64,000 nucleotides of DNA from Chinchilla lanigera (GCF_000276665.1 NW_004955475.1:5292710-5356709), one strand, 5' to 3'; positions 44,891 through 57,832 are shown, numbered from the stretch's first letter. Made by a program: numbers and translations. Notes: a model not told the origin generated them from the letters alone.

Positions 44891-47324
44891 CGGATTGTTT
44901 ATTGTCTTGGAGAACAAGTATAAGAATTTCAGAAGGGAGAAACTAGATTAGATTCTAGGATGAATAGATTGAAATAATGTGGAACTGTAAAGAAGATGAA
45001 TGGCCATTGCCCTGAGCACTGCTCCTCTCACAGTGATAAGGTAGTTATATTTTCATTGTTAAGAGGTAGTAGTGCCCCAAACGTGGCACTGTAAGTGGAA
45101 GGGTAACAATCTCCAATATGCTCTTGTCTGTCCATTGAAATGCTGTTTGGAGGGCAGGGTTGGGCTAAAGCCTCTGAAAGCAGACATGTGGCTGTCATAC
45201 CCTCCGAAGCAGTTGCAGTGGTGGAAGAACTAATGCTGGTCCATTAAAGTACGGGTGTAGGTGGGGTTGGGAGGGGTTCTCCTTTCTAGAAACTACTGAG
45301 AAAACACACAGGGATAGGAAAGGTTAACCTTCAGTGGGTCTTGCTGACTCTGATAAAGGCCTGGAAATAGGCAGGAAGAGGTCAGAGAAGATAACTATAC
45401 CAGCTACCACTTCCAAGTCAACAAGGAAGAATCTGAGTTCTTGGGAAGTAAATGAGTTCATGGTGGTGGTAGTGGAGGTGGCGGGGGAGACAATGGCTTG
45501 TAGGCTAGAGAGTCAAAGCAACCCTTGTTTTTCCCCTTTTGGAAGATAGCTGCTCGAAGTGTGCTGTCATTTCAAGAAGTCAGACAAAGTAGGCCCTGGT
45601 CTAACTGGCCATGGTACCAGTCCTAGCAGCTGGAAGTGGTGGGTGCTGGAGTGTAAATAATTGATCTCCAGACTGCTGAAGGTGGTTTGGATGACACCGT
45701 GGTGACTACTGTCTGGCCAGAGAAGGGACTGAAGTGCTAGGATTGCCCTGATAAAACTTGTCCTTTCTTTCGCTCCCATCCCCCAATTATAATTCTTCTA
45801 GTAGTTCCACTGAACGTCTGCGGGAGTGGGCACTTGGGGAGAATGGGAAGATGGCAGGTGGGAGGTGAGGTCATTCTTAACTGAACTGACTCACAAGTTT
45901 TGCCCTATAGAGGCAAGGGGGCCTTCCAAGAAGTGCTTCCCAGTTGTACCCAGGCTTCCTATGACAAAGTATTTGGGTTTTGGCCAAAATAGCTGCCAGG
46001 GCAGTGTCTGAAGACAGCAGTGAAATCTGCATGACTAGCGAGGTGGGTGGAATTGTGAAAGGAGCTTCAGGAATGTCCAGTAGATCCGCCTCCGCCACTT
46101 GCTGGCTGAGTAAATGTGACTTCAGTGATATTAAGTGAGACTGTGGGTGACGGGCTGGTGCATAGTTGGCATGCAGTAAGTGTTCCTTCCCATTCTTCTG
46201 TCACCACCGCTGTGTATTTCATTTTTTTTATCTATGAAGTGGGACTAGTAATGCCCATCCCCTCTGGCTTGGAGGTACTGTACGTGCTTTAGGCAAAGTT
46301 AACTGTGGTTATTTGACTTCTCACTACTTTTTCTTCTGCTGCTCCCCAGCTTTTTTTTTTACAGAAAGAAAACCTCTTATAGTTCAGTGACATGGGGCAA
46401 GTGAGAGCAAACCAATTCCACGCTCCTCTGCTGTGGCTTGGCTACACTCACATGAGGGCTCCTGGCTCTAGGGAAAGGGACCCTTATACGAAGCAGACCG
46501 GGCCCATAAAACAAAGTGCCCCAACTGTTGCTGCTAAGGCATAGAGGGGTAGCATCTAGCCTGACTATATTTGTGCCCTGGCGAGCCTGATGAAGATGTG
46601 AGGGAGATCCCAGTTTTTTGAAGGATTTGCTTGGTATATCACCAAAGTAGGTTTGTTAATGCTCAGAGAAGAGCTTGGTGTGAGAAGTGTCTATGTTTTT
46701 GGACTAGAGTTCGTGGTCTCATGTGTGTGAAAAGATGACAGCTGCCCCCATGCCCATCCAGACATTTCTTTGCTGTTCCTTAAACCCTGCATGACATAGT
46801 CTTTCCTCTCAGGCTGAGTCTAAATCCTCAAGCTCAGCTAAGGCAGGGATTTGTTATATAAGCGGTTCTCTGGTGGGGACTGCATCTTGAAATGCTCCCC
46901 TGCCCAGATCAGCCCCTCGGCTCTTTCCAAGCTAAGGAGCTGCCTGAGAAGTTTCTGCTCAGTTTGGAGGCTTCATTTTCAGGATTTTTATTTCCCAAAT
47001 GAGACTACTGCCTTCTCAGTAGTTAGAGAGCAGAGGCCAGGCCAGGCCCAGAAGCGTGAGTGTCCAGTGGGCCCTTGGTGAGAGTGGACCCGGGCCTGTA
47101 GCTCATCTTGTACAACTTGGATCCCAGATTCTTCTAAGAGCAAGCAGCCTTTTGATCAGGTCTCCGACCCTACGCATCATCTTTGGGTCCCAGTTGTTAT
47201 TACCACCGTTACCCTCATACACACTTCTGATACACATTAAAAACAGGGGGACACAGACCCATGGACTTGTCCTTATGACTCACATTTTCTTTTGAGTTAA
47301 GTGATGGCAAGTATGGAAGTTGCC

Positions 47325-47326
<2 letters not shown>
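44891..47326. other. Intron 1 stretch, mostly unique
   Basis: A possible MIR trace lies at about 46225-46275. No exon-like segment or young repeat is seen. Confidence 0.45.

Positions 47327-47360
<34 letters not shown>
47327..47360. repeat. (TG)n microsatellite
   Basis: About 17 TG units. Confidence 0.95.
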
Positions 47361-47361
<1 letters not shown>

Positions 47362-47919
47362 TTTCCCTAATTTTTAAATACCTGTTCTGTCTGCACAGTA
47401 GGACTCAGGAAACCTTAGGCTGCTGTCCTCAGAGAAGCAGCCACAGCCACAGCAGAGTGACAGAAGCCCTGAGTAGGAATTCAGGAGAAACAAGTTTCAG
47501 TTGTGTTTGAGCTGGACCCCTCTAGGTTTTACGAGTCTTTATCCCAGGTTGATGCTGTCGCTTTGCAGGAGGAAGCATAGCCAGCACTAGCTTCTCTGCC
47601 ATGCTTATTCCTGACTCAGAGTAGGCCCCTTTTTACCAAGTAATTTATTTAAGAAACATTTCCTTAACAAATATTTGCATCCCTACTATGGGCGAGCACT
47701 GGGCCCCACCCTTGGTCAGTGCCCAGAAGATACTAGACAGACATGAGCTTCAACTGACATGATCTGCAAAAAATGCTGCTGGCTTACTTCCTTAAATTCT
47801 TTCTAATAGTATGAATTAAACAGAGCTCCTAGGTTGTGGAATGTTTTACTGAAGTTGCACTCTCTTTCTCAGTTCTTCTCCAATAATTTTTCTTTTTTTC
47901 CGAAGAGCCCAGTTTTGCT

Positions 47920-48230
47920 GCTGCTCGCACTTCCACTCAGAATCTCTGCTGGCCTCTGCGCAAAGGAGTTAGATCCAGCTCGCTAGTGCAGCCTTCAAGA
48001 CCCTCCACTTGCCTTCCCAACCTCTCCGTTTCCCCTTCACTCTGAAGGCATTATGCTCTCAGGAGTAGGCTTGTATACTTCTGAACTGGCCACCTTCACC
48101 CTGCCTCCTCCTAGGGCCTAGGCCGTCACATACTTTGTTTTTCTCTACCTGGGACATCTGAGTACTCTTCCCGTTACTTTCAGTTTCCTTTTTTCAAAAT
48201 CTATCTTGTCATTAGAGACCAGTGCAACTA
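47920..48230 (+). repeat. L2 LINE remnant
   Basis: CAGCCTTCAAGACCCTCCACTTGCCTTCCCAACCTC... to CCTGGGACATCTGAGTACTC resembles the L2 3' region. It is old and its limits are approximate. Confidence 0.6.
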
Positions 48231-48532
48231 CCACTTATAATTGTGATTCCTAATTTCCACAGGAAGTTTTTCTGCTCTTCTGCTATGGCATTTCTCAGGG
48301 TCTCCCTTGTACATTATAGTTCCCGTGACTCAGTGAGGATCTTGTGGTCAGGGAATGGTGCTACAGCTTTTCTCCAACCATGGTTCCTTAAATATTGTAT
48401 TCTGTTAATACTGGGTGAATTGAAATAAGTTTGTAGAAGGCTCTTTATCATGAAACTGGTGGACCTGTATGAGCTCTGTGGATAGAATTTAAAATAGAAA
48501 GAATCTATGAACTTGGATGGAAAAATTATATA

Positions 48533-48861
48533 CAGTTGGATTTCTGTATATTTGGGTTCTACATATGTGGATTTAACCAACTGTGGGTCAGAAGTATGCT
48601 AGAAAAACTACATCTGCACTGGAAATGTACAGACTTTTTCTTGTCATTATTCCCTTAGTAATATAGTATAGCAGCTACTTACCTAGTGTTATTAGGTATT
48701 AAAACTCATTGAGAGATAATTTAAAGTACACAGAAGAATGTGTATAGATTACGTTCAAATACTACACCATTTTATCTAAGAGATTTGACCATCAGTAGAG
48801 TTTGGTACTGTATATGCAGGATTCCTGGGACCAATCCCACATTGACACTGAGGGACAACTG
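48533..48861 (-). mobile_element. MER2-like Tigger DNA transposon
   Basis: It starts CAGTTGGATTTCTGTATATTTGGGTTCTACATATGTGGATTTAACCAACTG and ends CCTGGGACCAATCCCACATTGACACTGAGGGACAACTG, with TA before the left end. The order matches MER2 in complement. Non-autonomous and old. Confidence 0.85.
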
Positions 48862-48869
48862 TGCTTGTT

Positions 48870-49590
48870 TTCACTAGCTTCTAAGTTATAATTTAGCTTC
48901 TTTTTCAGGTATGAATGCAGGCCAAAAAAATAAACGCAACAGTAGTGGCGGTGCCTGTAAGTTTGTCACCAATGAAAATCTAAGATATTTTTGTCATAAT
49001 GTAGTTATTGTAGATTTCTCAAATATAATTTATATCTAATATAAATTTAAAATTATAGAAGTAATAATAAGTAAGATCCAGTGATAGTTAATCACTTAAT
49101 ATAATATGAACACATTTTTAAATTTTGGTATCTTGTTTCAATGTCATTGCTCTCTTCGTATTTCCTACACTTACAAATATTTTGAGAAGGGGTCCCTGAG
49201 CTTCATCACACTGCCAAGGGGGGTCTATGCATAAAAGAGTCAAGATGCAAAATGCCTTCATCTCTCTATGTGCATACTATTCTATATCTATTTCTTATAT
49301 TTCCTCATTAGACAGCTATTCATATAGCCAAGATTTTGTGAGTACCCACCAAGCCTTGGTACTAGAGAGGTAATTCAAAATTAGACACAAACCTTGCGAT
49401 GCGAATGAAGTGCAATGTACTAGAAAATCCACTGTCTCTATTTTATTCTGTCCTGTCCCCTCAGTCATTGGTGTTTTGAGGTCATCCCCGGTCCAGCTAA
49501 AGGGTAAATTGAAATTGTATATGTAATGATGCCCCCCAGATTCCAGCCCCCTGGGCTCCATTCCCTTTACTTCATGAGAGGCCTTTCTAT
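48870..49590. other. Intron 1 stretch, nothing recognised
   Basis: AT-rich sequence without an assignable element. Confidence 0.45.
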
Positions 49591-49695
49591 TTATTTATTT
49601 ATTTATTTTTGTTTTTTCTCCGGTACCGGGAACTGAACTCACGACCTTGTACTTGCCAGGCAGGTGCTTTGCCGCTGAGCTAAATCCCCAGCCCC
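49591..49695 (-). repeat. Young ID SINE
   Basis: A (TTTA)n-T tail, CTCCGGTACCGGGAACTGAA, CTTGCCAGGCAGGTGCTTTG and GAGCTAAATCCCCAGCCCC. A perfect 15-nt duplication, GAGAGGCCTTTCTAT, lies at 49576-49590 and 49696-49710. Confidence 0.97.
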
Positions 49696-49710
49696 GAGAG
49701 GCCTTTCTAT

Positions 49711-51136
49711 AAGAGTCACTGGATTGGCAAGAAAACCAGGGTAGCACCACGTCAGGGTGGCTAACTTGCCTTACTCCCACAGGGCACTTGCCTTACTTAT
49801 TCCTGCCTTCAGGGCCTTTCCTGTCCCATTGTCAATCCTGAAATAGATTTCCTCCCTGGATCCCTGGTGAGATTTATTTACGGAGTTGTTCTCTGGGCTG
49901 GGCCTGGTCTTCATCAGAATTAAGTAGCTGGCACAATGGCTGTCTGGCCCTCCCTTCTCTGCTACCTAATCCCGGTGTCAGGAATGGCCCAGAAGTTCAA
50001 AGACTGAACTGAATAATGTCTTACTCACTGAATGGAGATTCCCATCTTTGACTTCCGTCATTACTCTTTCCCTCAGTAGTGTTGTAAGGAGTACGTTAGC
50101 ATCCTAGAAAATACGTTCTCCTTCACAGGGTGATTGATAGTATTAAATGCATATCACATATGAAGTGTCTAGTGAGTAGTAAGTCTGGATACATGAAAGT
50201 TGCTGCTTGCTATTGTCGCTACACTGCCATCACTACAGGTTTTCAGCCAAAGGAACAAGTCTCTAATAATGAAATTTCAGCTATCATTAAGTTAGGTTAG
50301 GGAATCTATTTGTAAAATCGATGGCTACATTTTCTTGTGCCTGTGCAGTCATGTGTGTGGCTACCTGTTGTTTTGACCTAGCTCTCCCCTTGTCCCTTTG
50401 TTTCTCTATTGACTTGACTTTGATAACACCTCTATGTTGCTCATACCCATCTCTCCTAAGGCTCCCTTCCTCTCTCATGCCTAGGGAGACCATCGAGACA
50501 GAAGTGGTGGGAAGTGTTAACAATGCAAGGCAGTATATAAAACCATGGATGTCAGCACTGAAATAGTACTTGGAGAGCACCAAGTTTAATCAACTGTCTC
50601 ACTTCATTTCTGCCCTTTCACAGATGAGAGAAACTAAGGCCCAGGAAAGAAATAAGAGTTACCTAAGATTGTCTTCTGAGCCAGTTATAGTGCTAGGCTT
50701 AGAACCATGTACAGTATTTTTTATCCTTCTCTTGTCTCTGCAGTTTTCTACCAGTGCTATAGATAATCCAAGTTGTAGAGAAGAGATAAGAAGAGTATGC
50801 TATGGGCTGGAATTGGCTGAAATAAGTGGGGAAGACTTTGTGGAAGAAGTATAGTTAATATTTTCTTATTCTTGGTTAGTAGGCTGATTTGCATTCTTGT
50901 TTGCCCCTTGGCAAGCATTGCTCTGCGGCTGTGTCTTTTGTCTTCAGTGAGCTGATTGAGAGCAAGGACTGGGTTATGGCTTGTTTGTGTCAGTAGCTCA
51001 CCCTTTCATTCCACCGCTATCTAAGTTGCTCACGTTCTTTGCATCCTACTTCCTTCCTCAGTAGTTGAACACCTGCTCCAGCCTCTGCCAAGCACAGAGT
51101 TATATGACTAACCTATCTCCTTTGATCTCACCCTAG
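49711..51136. other. Distal intron 1, upstream of exon 2
   Basis: A minus-strand MIR-like segment lies at about 50610-50690 (TTCACAGATGAGAGAAACTAAGGCCCAGGAAAG). The rest is unassigned. Confidence 0.45.
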
Positions 51137-51244
<108 letters not shown>

Positions 51245-51482
51245 TAACCAGCTTCCCTTCTCTCAGTAGCTCCTACCACAATGCCAACCAAACTTCTACT
51301 TCTTGTCAGAAAATCTCTTTTCCTACTTAGTCAGCAAGGTAGGTCAAAACAAAGGCTGACTCTGGCCGTAAGAGGAAAGGAGACAAAGTTTAAATTTGGT
51401 AGCCTGCACCCTTGTGGCCTTAATTAATCCTGTAATGGGTTCTGAACAAAAGAGAAGACAGAAAGGGAATATGATTGCTGTC

Positions 51483-51715
51483 TTAGTTACATTTTTCTTG
51501 TTGCTGAGATAAAATACCAAATACCCAAAGTTAAAGGAGGAAAGGTTTATTTGACTCATGGTTTGTAGAGGTTTCAGCCCATAGTTGGTTGACTCCTAGG
51601 CAGTTTTCAGAGGCTGAGACCTCATCACACCTAGGTCCAGCCACCTCTGAAGAGCCCCACCTATGACCACATGAGGCTTTGGGGTTGGGGAATATAGACA
51701 CAAGCCATAACAATT
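51483..51715. repeat. Unassigned interspersed repeat, possibly URR1-like
   Basis: GTCTTAGTTACATTTTTCTTGTTGCTGAGATAAAATACC... then GGAGGAAAGGTTTATTTGACTCATGG...CATAACAATTGC resembles the rodent hAT-Charlie element URR1 in layout. The identification is tentative. Confidence 0.4.
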
Positions 51716-51887
51716 GCATACCAGATGCTGTAAAGACAGGAGCACACAGAGCCTTCTTTTCAACGCTGAAAGATGTAAGTGAGCTCTTCTCCATTTTAAC
51801 ATAAAAGTTAGAAGTTAAATAATCTAATTACACTCAGCTGATGCGTGGCTGAGATTCTTGCTAGTGTATTATAAAGCTTCTGTCACT

Positions 51888-52016
51888 TCTGCCTCTCCTT
51901 TCCTCCCCTCCCCTCTCCTGCTCTCCCCCTTCCTCCCTCCCATCTTCCTTCCTCCATCCCTGTCTCCCTCCCTCCCTCCCTTCCTTCCTTCCTTCCTTCC
52001 CTCTCTTTCTCTTTCT
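51888..52016. repeat. Polypyrimidine (CCCT/CCTT)n tract
   Basis: About 130 bases of almost only C and T, with CCCTCCCT and CCTTCCTT runs. Confidence 0.93.
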
Positions 52017-52453
52017 GCTTCACAGTAGAAGGAAACTATATACATTTCTTCTAAAGGAAGGTCAGGACTTAGGACAATACTAGGGGTGATGAATGTAGTA
52101 CGGGGGTACTTTATCTCCTGCAGGCATGCCATAGAGGTAATTGCTTGCTTCCTATAGATAGAATGGTCCTTTCCATCTCTAACTCAAGAGGTGTCTCTTC
52201 ACTATGAAAATTTTGTCATTTTCAGAAGGGATGTGCTAATAATAATATACTAACCAGACGAAGGCTACAGGATCTTTTGGCATTCAAAGACTCCCTAGGA
52301 GCAAAGGGCATATTTCATCTGTGGCCAAACTCCCAGGATCAAAAATGGGGCTCCCATTTTCAGAGGCTGAGACCTCATCACATGGGCCATTATCCCATAT
52401 CCCAATCAGCCTCTGGTTGAGTGGAGATTTGATTTGTTGTTCAGAAGGTTGGG
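52017..52453. other. Intron 2 stretch with a 26-bp copy of upstream sequence
   Basis: Positions 52357-52382 repeat 51604-51629 exactly (begins TTTTCAGAGGCTGAGACC). Otherwise nothing is recognised. Confidence 0.6.
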
Positions 52454-52469
52454 GATACTTATCATCTTT

Positions 52470-52555
52470 TTTTTTTTTTTGATACCGGCAATCAAACTCA
52501 TGACCTCAGACTTGCCAGGCAAGCACTTATGCCACTGAGCTATATCCCTGGCCCT
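52470..52555 (-). repeat. Young ID SINE
   Basis: T-tail, GATACCGGCAATCAAACTCA, CTTGCCAGGCAAGCACTTAT and GAGCTATATCCCTGGCCCT. A perfect 16-nt duplication, GATACTTATCATCTTT, lies at 52454-52469 and 52556-52571. Confidence 0.95.
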
Positions 52556-52571
52556 GATACTTATCATCTTT

Positions 52572-53419
52572 ATGGATTTTTAAGGTCCTCTTGCTTCCCT
52601 GTGCCTACTGTACTGTAGAGAACTTCTCCATGGGCAGGGAGTGGTAAGAAGAAAGAAGAAGTAGGTTGGACTTAATGGAATAATTCTGTTTCTATGAATA
52701 TTCCATTGGGTGAGAGGAAAGACAAGGGAAGATGGAGATGGGAGAGGGAACTGTTTTTCATTCAGGTCTTTATGTAAGAGGAAGGAAGACTGTCTACAAG
52801 TCTTAAGAATAGCTTGGATCTTAGTCACCAATATTGTATCTGGTGGGAAAATTGTTGTCTGGCTACTATAGAGCAAAGTTAACTTTAGCTTGTCTGAGAG
52901 GTACTGTGTGCTGGTACTGTGACAAAACTCTGAGTGGAAGGACTAGTACTGACCCCACTTTACCACTGGAGAACAATATTTTCATTAGACCTGGGGGGAA
53001 AAAAGTTCTTTAACTTCACTGGGTTGTTATCCTCATATTTTAAAAAAAGAAAAAAAAATTAACACCTACCTCAAAGGCTTTCTGTGAACTTATGAAAGAG
53101 TATACAGTATTATTTATAATTCTCTCACTACCTGAAGACTAGTTATAGTGGCATGTGAGGTTGAATAAAATCCAAAAAGATGCATTATAAATAGACAAGA
53201 AAGACAAAAAGAAAATACAAATAGGGAAAAGAATAGTGATGATTCTTGTTTCATTCCTAGCTGGCAGTTGGAAATAGGCTTGATGAGCCTCAGAATATAT
53301 AACTTTGTATTTTGCTGGAGCTCACTTCTTCTCTGGAATTTGTTTTATGTTTTTGTTTTAAATGGTGCTGGATAATCATTGATATTTAATTTGTGAAAAT
53401 ACAAAGTAGCATGAGGAAA
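52572..53419. other. Intron 2 stretch, nothing recognised
   Basis: Unassigned AT-rich sequence. A purine-rich segment lies at about 52640-52790. Confidence 0.45.
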
Positions 53420-53550
53420 TTAAAAAAAAATTTTTGAGACAAGATGTGACTAAGATACAAAGTTGTTACGGCTGGGCTTAACTTGTGATCCTCCTGCCTC
53501 AGCCAGCCCGGAGCGCTTGGATCACAAATGTGCACCCCTGGGCCTGGCCA
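53420..53550 (-). repeat. B1 SINE
   Basis: TTTTTGAGACAAGATGTGACTAAGATACAAAG...GGCTGGGCTTAACTTGTGATCCTCCTGCCTCAGCC...GGATCACAAATGTGCACCCCTGGGCCTGGCC, a B1 complement. Confidence 0.82.
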
Positions 53551-54307
53551 GTCTGAGGAACTTTTAAACACACACATTTACTGTAATTAAAGTGATGTGC
53601 TGATACCTAGCTTGCAAGTGATTATAGCACTAGTCTGAAATAACTGTGTTTTGATTATATTAAGATTTTACATTGTGTTTACATGCAAACTTTATATTGA
53701 GGAGCTTTTAAAGGGACACTAGAAGTCAAAAGGGCACTGAATAGAAATAAATCTTGGGCTCTAGGACTGGCTGTGTTGTGAACACTCTGTGATACTTTAC
53801 TCAAACCTTTCCCCTCTTTAGGCCTTAATTTTCCTATCGCAGTGTCTAATTATCTTTCAAATCTGGTTATCCCTCAAACATTTATTTCTGACATTTGTAT
53901 ATTCTGTATATGCTTTTCTCCCATCTCTCTTCCTACTATTTGGGTTTCAGACAACCTTTTTCTGTAAAAAGAAGGAGAATGCCTCATTTTAGTATGATCA
54001 GCTGTTGGTATACTCAGGGGACAGGAAGGAAGGCAGCTGATAGGTGTTACTACATGATGAAGGTAGCAGATAAATTTCAGGCTGTTTTGTATGACGGGCA
54101 AAGAATTGCAAGTGTACAATCCAAATGGCAAGTGAGAAATGGCTACATTTATTGAGGAGCGAAGAACGTTGTGCTCAGGGCAAGTCTGTGCTGACGAAAG
54201 ATATAGCAGGGACAGAAATAATGTTGCCAGAGTGACAGAATGCCAGAAGCACGGCACACAGATCACAGGGCACAGCAACCCCTGATAAATGAGGCTCTCG
54301 GAGTTTA
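53551..54307. other. Intron 2 stretch, nothing recognised
   Basis: The complement of 53874-54278 is open for 134 codons but shows no domain I recognise. Confidence 0.45.
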
Positions 54308-54419
54308 TTTTTTTTTGTTTTGTTTTGTTTTTTTGGTTTTTCTCCGGTACCGGGAACTGAACTCACGACCTTGCGCTTGCCAGGCAGGTGCTTTGCCGCT
54401 GAGCTAAATCCCCAGCCCC
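54308..54419 (-). repeat. Young ID SINE
   Basis: T-rich tail, CTCCGGTACCGGGAACTGAA, CTTGCCAGGCAGGTGCTTTG and GAGCTAAATCCCCAGCCCC. A perfect 15-nt duplication, GGCTCTCGGAGTTTA, lies at 54293-54307 and 54420-54434. Confidence 0.97.
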
Positions 54420-54434
54420 GGCTCTCGGAGTTTA

Positions 54435-55480
54435 AAGTGCACTCGTAGTGCACCTCAGCCCAGGAGCCTACCCTGAACCTCTAGGTGTGATTGACAGGAT
54501 GTTGAGTTATCTCGGGGGCTCTCAATACGTGTGCTTGTCCCAGAATTCACTCTGATCTAGAGTAGTGCATGATATGTAGTACGTATGTATGAGCCCTTAA
54601 TAAGGTTTGACTGTGGTGAAGGTGAAGGGACCACTAGAGATCCAGGGCACATGTGCTGTCACCTAGAGCATCAGAGATCTCCTGACTTATTGTGATATGA
54701 GTTTCTTTCTCTCTTAGGACAATGGGAGGAAGAATAGCCCTGGGGTACTGCTTAAAATTAAATGAATGGAGGAAGTGACTTCCTCAGCTCCATTGTTTCT
54801 AACTGTACTAGGGGGACATCTCTTCTTGGGTAGTCTACTGTCTGAGACAAAAGGGAGGTGTCCTTGTACTACACAGACTGTTGCCTTTGTTTCAAATAGC
54901 AGTATCATTCTGGGCAGAGACCACAGAGAGGAGAGTATCAGTCAGAGTGGATTTTATGGGCCAGCTGAGAGGCTGGGGATCTTTTGGCCTCTATTTAGAC
55001 TCCTTCCTAGAGCCCTGCTTCTCCTCACTCCTCCTCTCAAACCAACTGATGCGATCCTCTGTCTTCAACGCTGAGGGCTTTGTCCATATTAGCATCGGAG
55101 GAGAATGGCTTCAGAAGGTGAGGAAGGCTTTATAGGACAGTAAACTCTTTGAATTAAGAAGTTTATTAGTTTTGAGAAGCCAGAAGACCTGGTAATTCTT
55201 TGTTAGTGTTAGTTTGGTTTGTGTCCTGTGGGTGTAATTCTTAGAGAAGCCCAGATGGTGGGGAATCATAGCCAGATTGGTGTGCCAGATTGGAAATCTG
55301 CTGCTTCTCAAACAAAGCCCTTGAGAAACTTGAGTATTTCGTGATGGTTGAGGAAAGGAGAGAGAAGAGACCAGGCATTTCATGGTTTCTCATCTAGAAG
55401 AGCAGTGATGCCTTGAGAAGTATCATTTATTGATTGCCTATTATGGAGTACCCTTGATACGATGCTTTATTTTTTCAAAT
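54435..55480. other. Intron 2 stretch, nothing recognised
   Basis: Unassigned. Overlapping open frames (54766-55135) have no visible domain or splice support. Confidence 0.45.
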
Positions 55481-55484
55481 TAAT

Positions 55485-56010
55485 TTTAAGTAGAAAATAA
55501 AAATTGTATGTTTTTATCATATACAGTGCAGTGTTTTGAAATATGTGCATGTTATAGAGTGGCTAAATAATGCTTACTGGGTTTATGACCAAAGGAAATT
55601 AAATCAGTGTGTCAAATATGTATATATATATATTTTTTCTCAGCCATATGTACCATTTGTAACAATACGATTAAACCTTGAGGACATTATGTTAAGTGAA
55701 ATAGTCCAGGCACAGAAAGCCAAACAGCATATAACCTTACTCATGTGGAATCTGACAAGTGTAGATATCATAGAGCTGAGAGTAGAATGGTGGTTAATGG
55801 GGGCTAGGGCTGTTAGGGTGGGGACTGGGATATGATGTTGGTCAAAGATACAAATTTTCAGTCAGAAAAGAGTAATAAATTTGAAAGGTCTATAATGCAG
55901 CATTGTGACTATTGTAAAGGACAGTATGTTATATTGAGAATTGCTGAGAGTAGATTTTAAGTGTACTCACTACATAAACAATAAGTATGTGAGGTAATGC
56001 ATATGGCTGG
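55485..56010 (+). repeat. L1 LINE 3' end, with a short inverted L1 piece at its left
   Basis: From about 55590 the sequence is sense L1 3' end (GGAAATTAAATCAGTGTGTC, GACATTATGTTAAGTGAAATAG, AGAATGGTGGTTAATGGGGGC, GAGAGTAGATTTTAAGTGTACTCAC). About 55485-55585 looks like L1 3' sequence in complement. An older L1MA/L1MB-type copy. Confidence 0.75.
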
Positions 56011-57204
56011 GTGTTTTGATCCTCACAGTGGCCCTGCTAAGAGGTAATGGAATATAGCCTAGGTCATGTCATTAGTAAACACTGATACAACACAGAAACT
56101 TATTGAGCAACTGTGCTTCCCCCATTCCCCACTGCACTGCTTAGGGCTTAAGCCACTGAATGTGGCTTTTCTTAACTTGGAGAAGACTCAGAAAAGATGG
56201 CTTTTCTGTCTTCAGACCTCTGAGATGCTGTCATAGGACAGAGGAGTCAGAGGGGGCAGAGCTGGGACCTCATAGGTTGAAAACTACCGGGAAAAAGACT
56301 TCAGCTCAAAACAAGGAATTGACCATTTGGCCCTCTAGAAGCCAAGACAGATCAGGACAGAAATCCACAGAGGTCTGTGTTTATAGGTAGTTGAAGAGTG
56401 TGAGCGCTTCCTTCTCTCTAACTTGATGAGGCATAAGGGAGGAAGTTTGTTCTGTGAGGCAGTTGAGACCCATCCTTCCTGGAGGTCCAACTGGTGGAGC
56501 CAGGACCTGAGAGGAAGGAGCCGTACTCCTTGAAAAGAATTGAAAAAAGCTCCAGGACCATCCTGGAATCCAACAGTCATCTGGCTGATGATGAGAGAGG
56601 AAGTGGACTTGGGAGGAAGCATCCTTCTTTGCACCAGAGCCAGTGATAGACAGCTGTCAACAGTGGGAAGCTATAGTATGAGGAGATTCATGTCCTGGTG
56701 GGAAAGGGAAATGGGGCCTATTCTTCCTCCCATTTACCTGTTCCTTGTGAGTGTTTTCGCGGCCAGGGAAGAGAGTGCACGTCTTGCTACAGATACTCTT
56801 TCACTTAACATATACAGGCTGAGCTTCTTCAAAGGGCTTGATCTTAAATTACCTAGGTGCCACTAGAGGGTAGTATTACAACAGTGAGTTCCATTTTTAG
56901 GAACCCTCTGCCGGGCTCCAGCTCTAGCTACTATAGTTTATCTGTAATCACTTCTCCCCCTCAAATTCTTGGAGTCTTCGGAGAAAGGTGAAATCTCTGC
57001 ACATCCCATTCCTTCGTCAAGTCATTGACTCATTCAATATTGACTGAGGGTCTACGGTGTCTCAAGGAGAATCCCTAGACCTAACAAACACCATCTCTGC
57101 CCATAGAATCTTGGGAGTTCTTTATGGAGGTGTACATAAGCACACGCAACTCTCTCCACAGAGAATGAAAACCCTGAGGCTTTGGTTGCATGATGTGGTA
57201 TGTA
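56011..57204. other. Intron 2 stretch, nothing recognised
   Basis: No assignable element or exon-like segment. Confidence 0.45.
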
Positions 57205-57400
57205 CAACACAGGATTTGGAGTCAGTCCTGGTTCAAATTTTATCCTGCTATTTGCTTTGTGACCTTGGGTGGTTTATTTAGCCTCTTGAGACTTTCCTCA
57301 GTAAAATGGTAATCACACTAAAATCTTAGAGATTTTGTGATTTAATTCTGAAATAAGTAAAGTGACTGCTGCGTAGCAGGTTTTCCAATATCAATTGTTC
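57205..57400 (+). repeat. MIR SINE
   Basis: GGATTTGGAGTCAGTCCTGGTTCAAATTTTATCCTGC...CTTTGTGACCTTGGGTGGTTTATTTAGCCTCTTGAG...AGTAAAATGGTAATCACAC is nearly full length. Confidence 0.88.
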
Positions 57401-57828
57401 TTAGTAAGTAGATGCACATTGCCCTGGGAATTCAGATGAAGGAGCCATGAAATCAGGAAGCATTTATGACTCAGTCACATAGGATGTGTGCAGTTTGCAA
57501 TTGAAGCCAGCACTCTTTTCTTCTGCTCTTGTTGTATAAACTGACTTGAAACTACAACTGACCCATTGCTTCCGGTAACGGCAACTTGTTCCTCTTGCGG
57601 TTCTGTTCCCACTTTGTTCCATTCCCCGGTGACCTAGTATCTTAGTTCTGAAAGTCCATCCTATCTTCAGGATCTGCAATGAATGTCTCTCACCTGGGGC
57701 TAAATTGTTCCCTGGAGCTTGCTTCTTCCCACCAATTGCATCAGTACACTTATTCTTTTGCAGCCCTGTGGAAAATTGGTAGAATATGTTAGTTGGGCCG
57801 AATCTTAGGTTTAGGATAAAAAATACTT
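57401..57828. other. Intron 2 stretch, nothing recognised
   Basis: Unassigned. A minus-strand open frame (complement of 57464-57937, 157 codons) crosses it without a recognisable domain. Confidence 0.4.
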
Positions 57829-57832
57829 TTAA

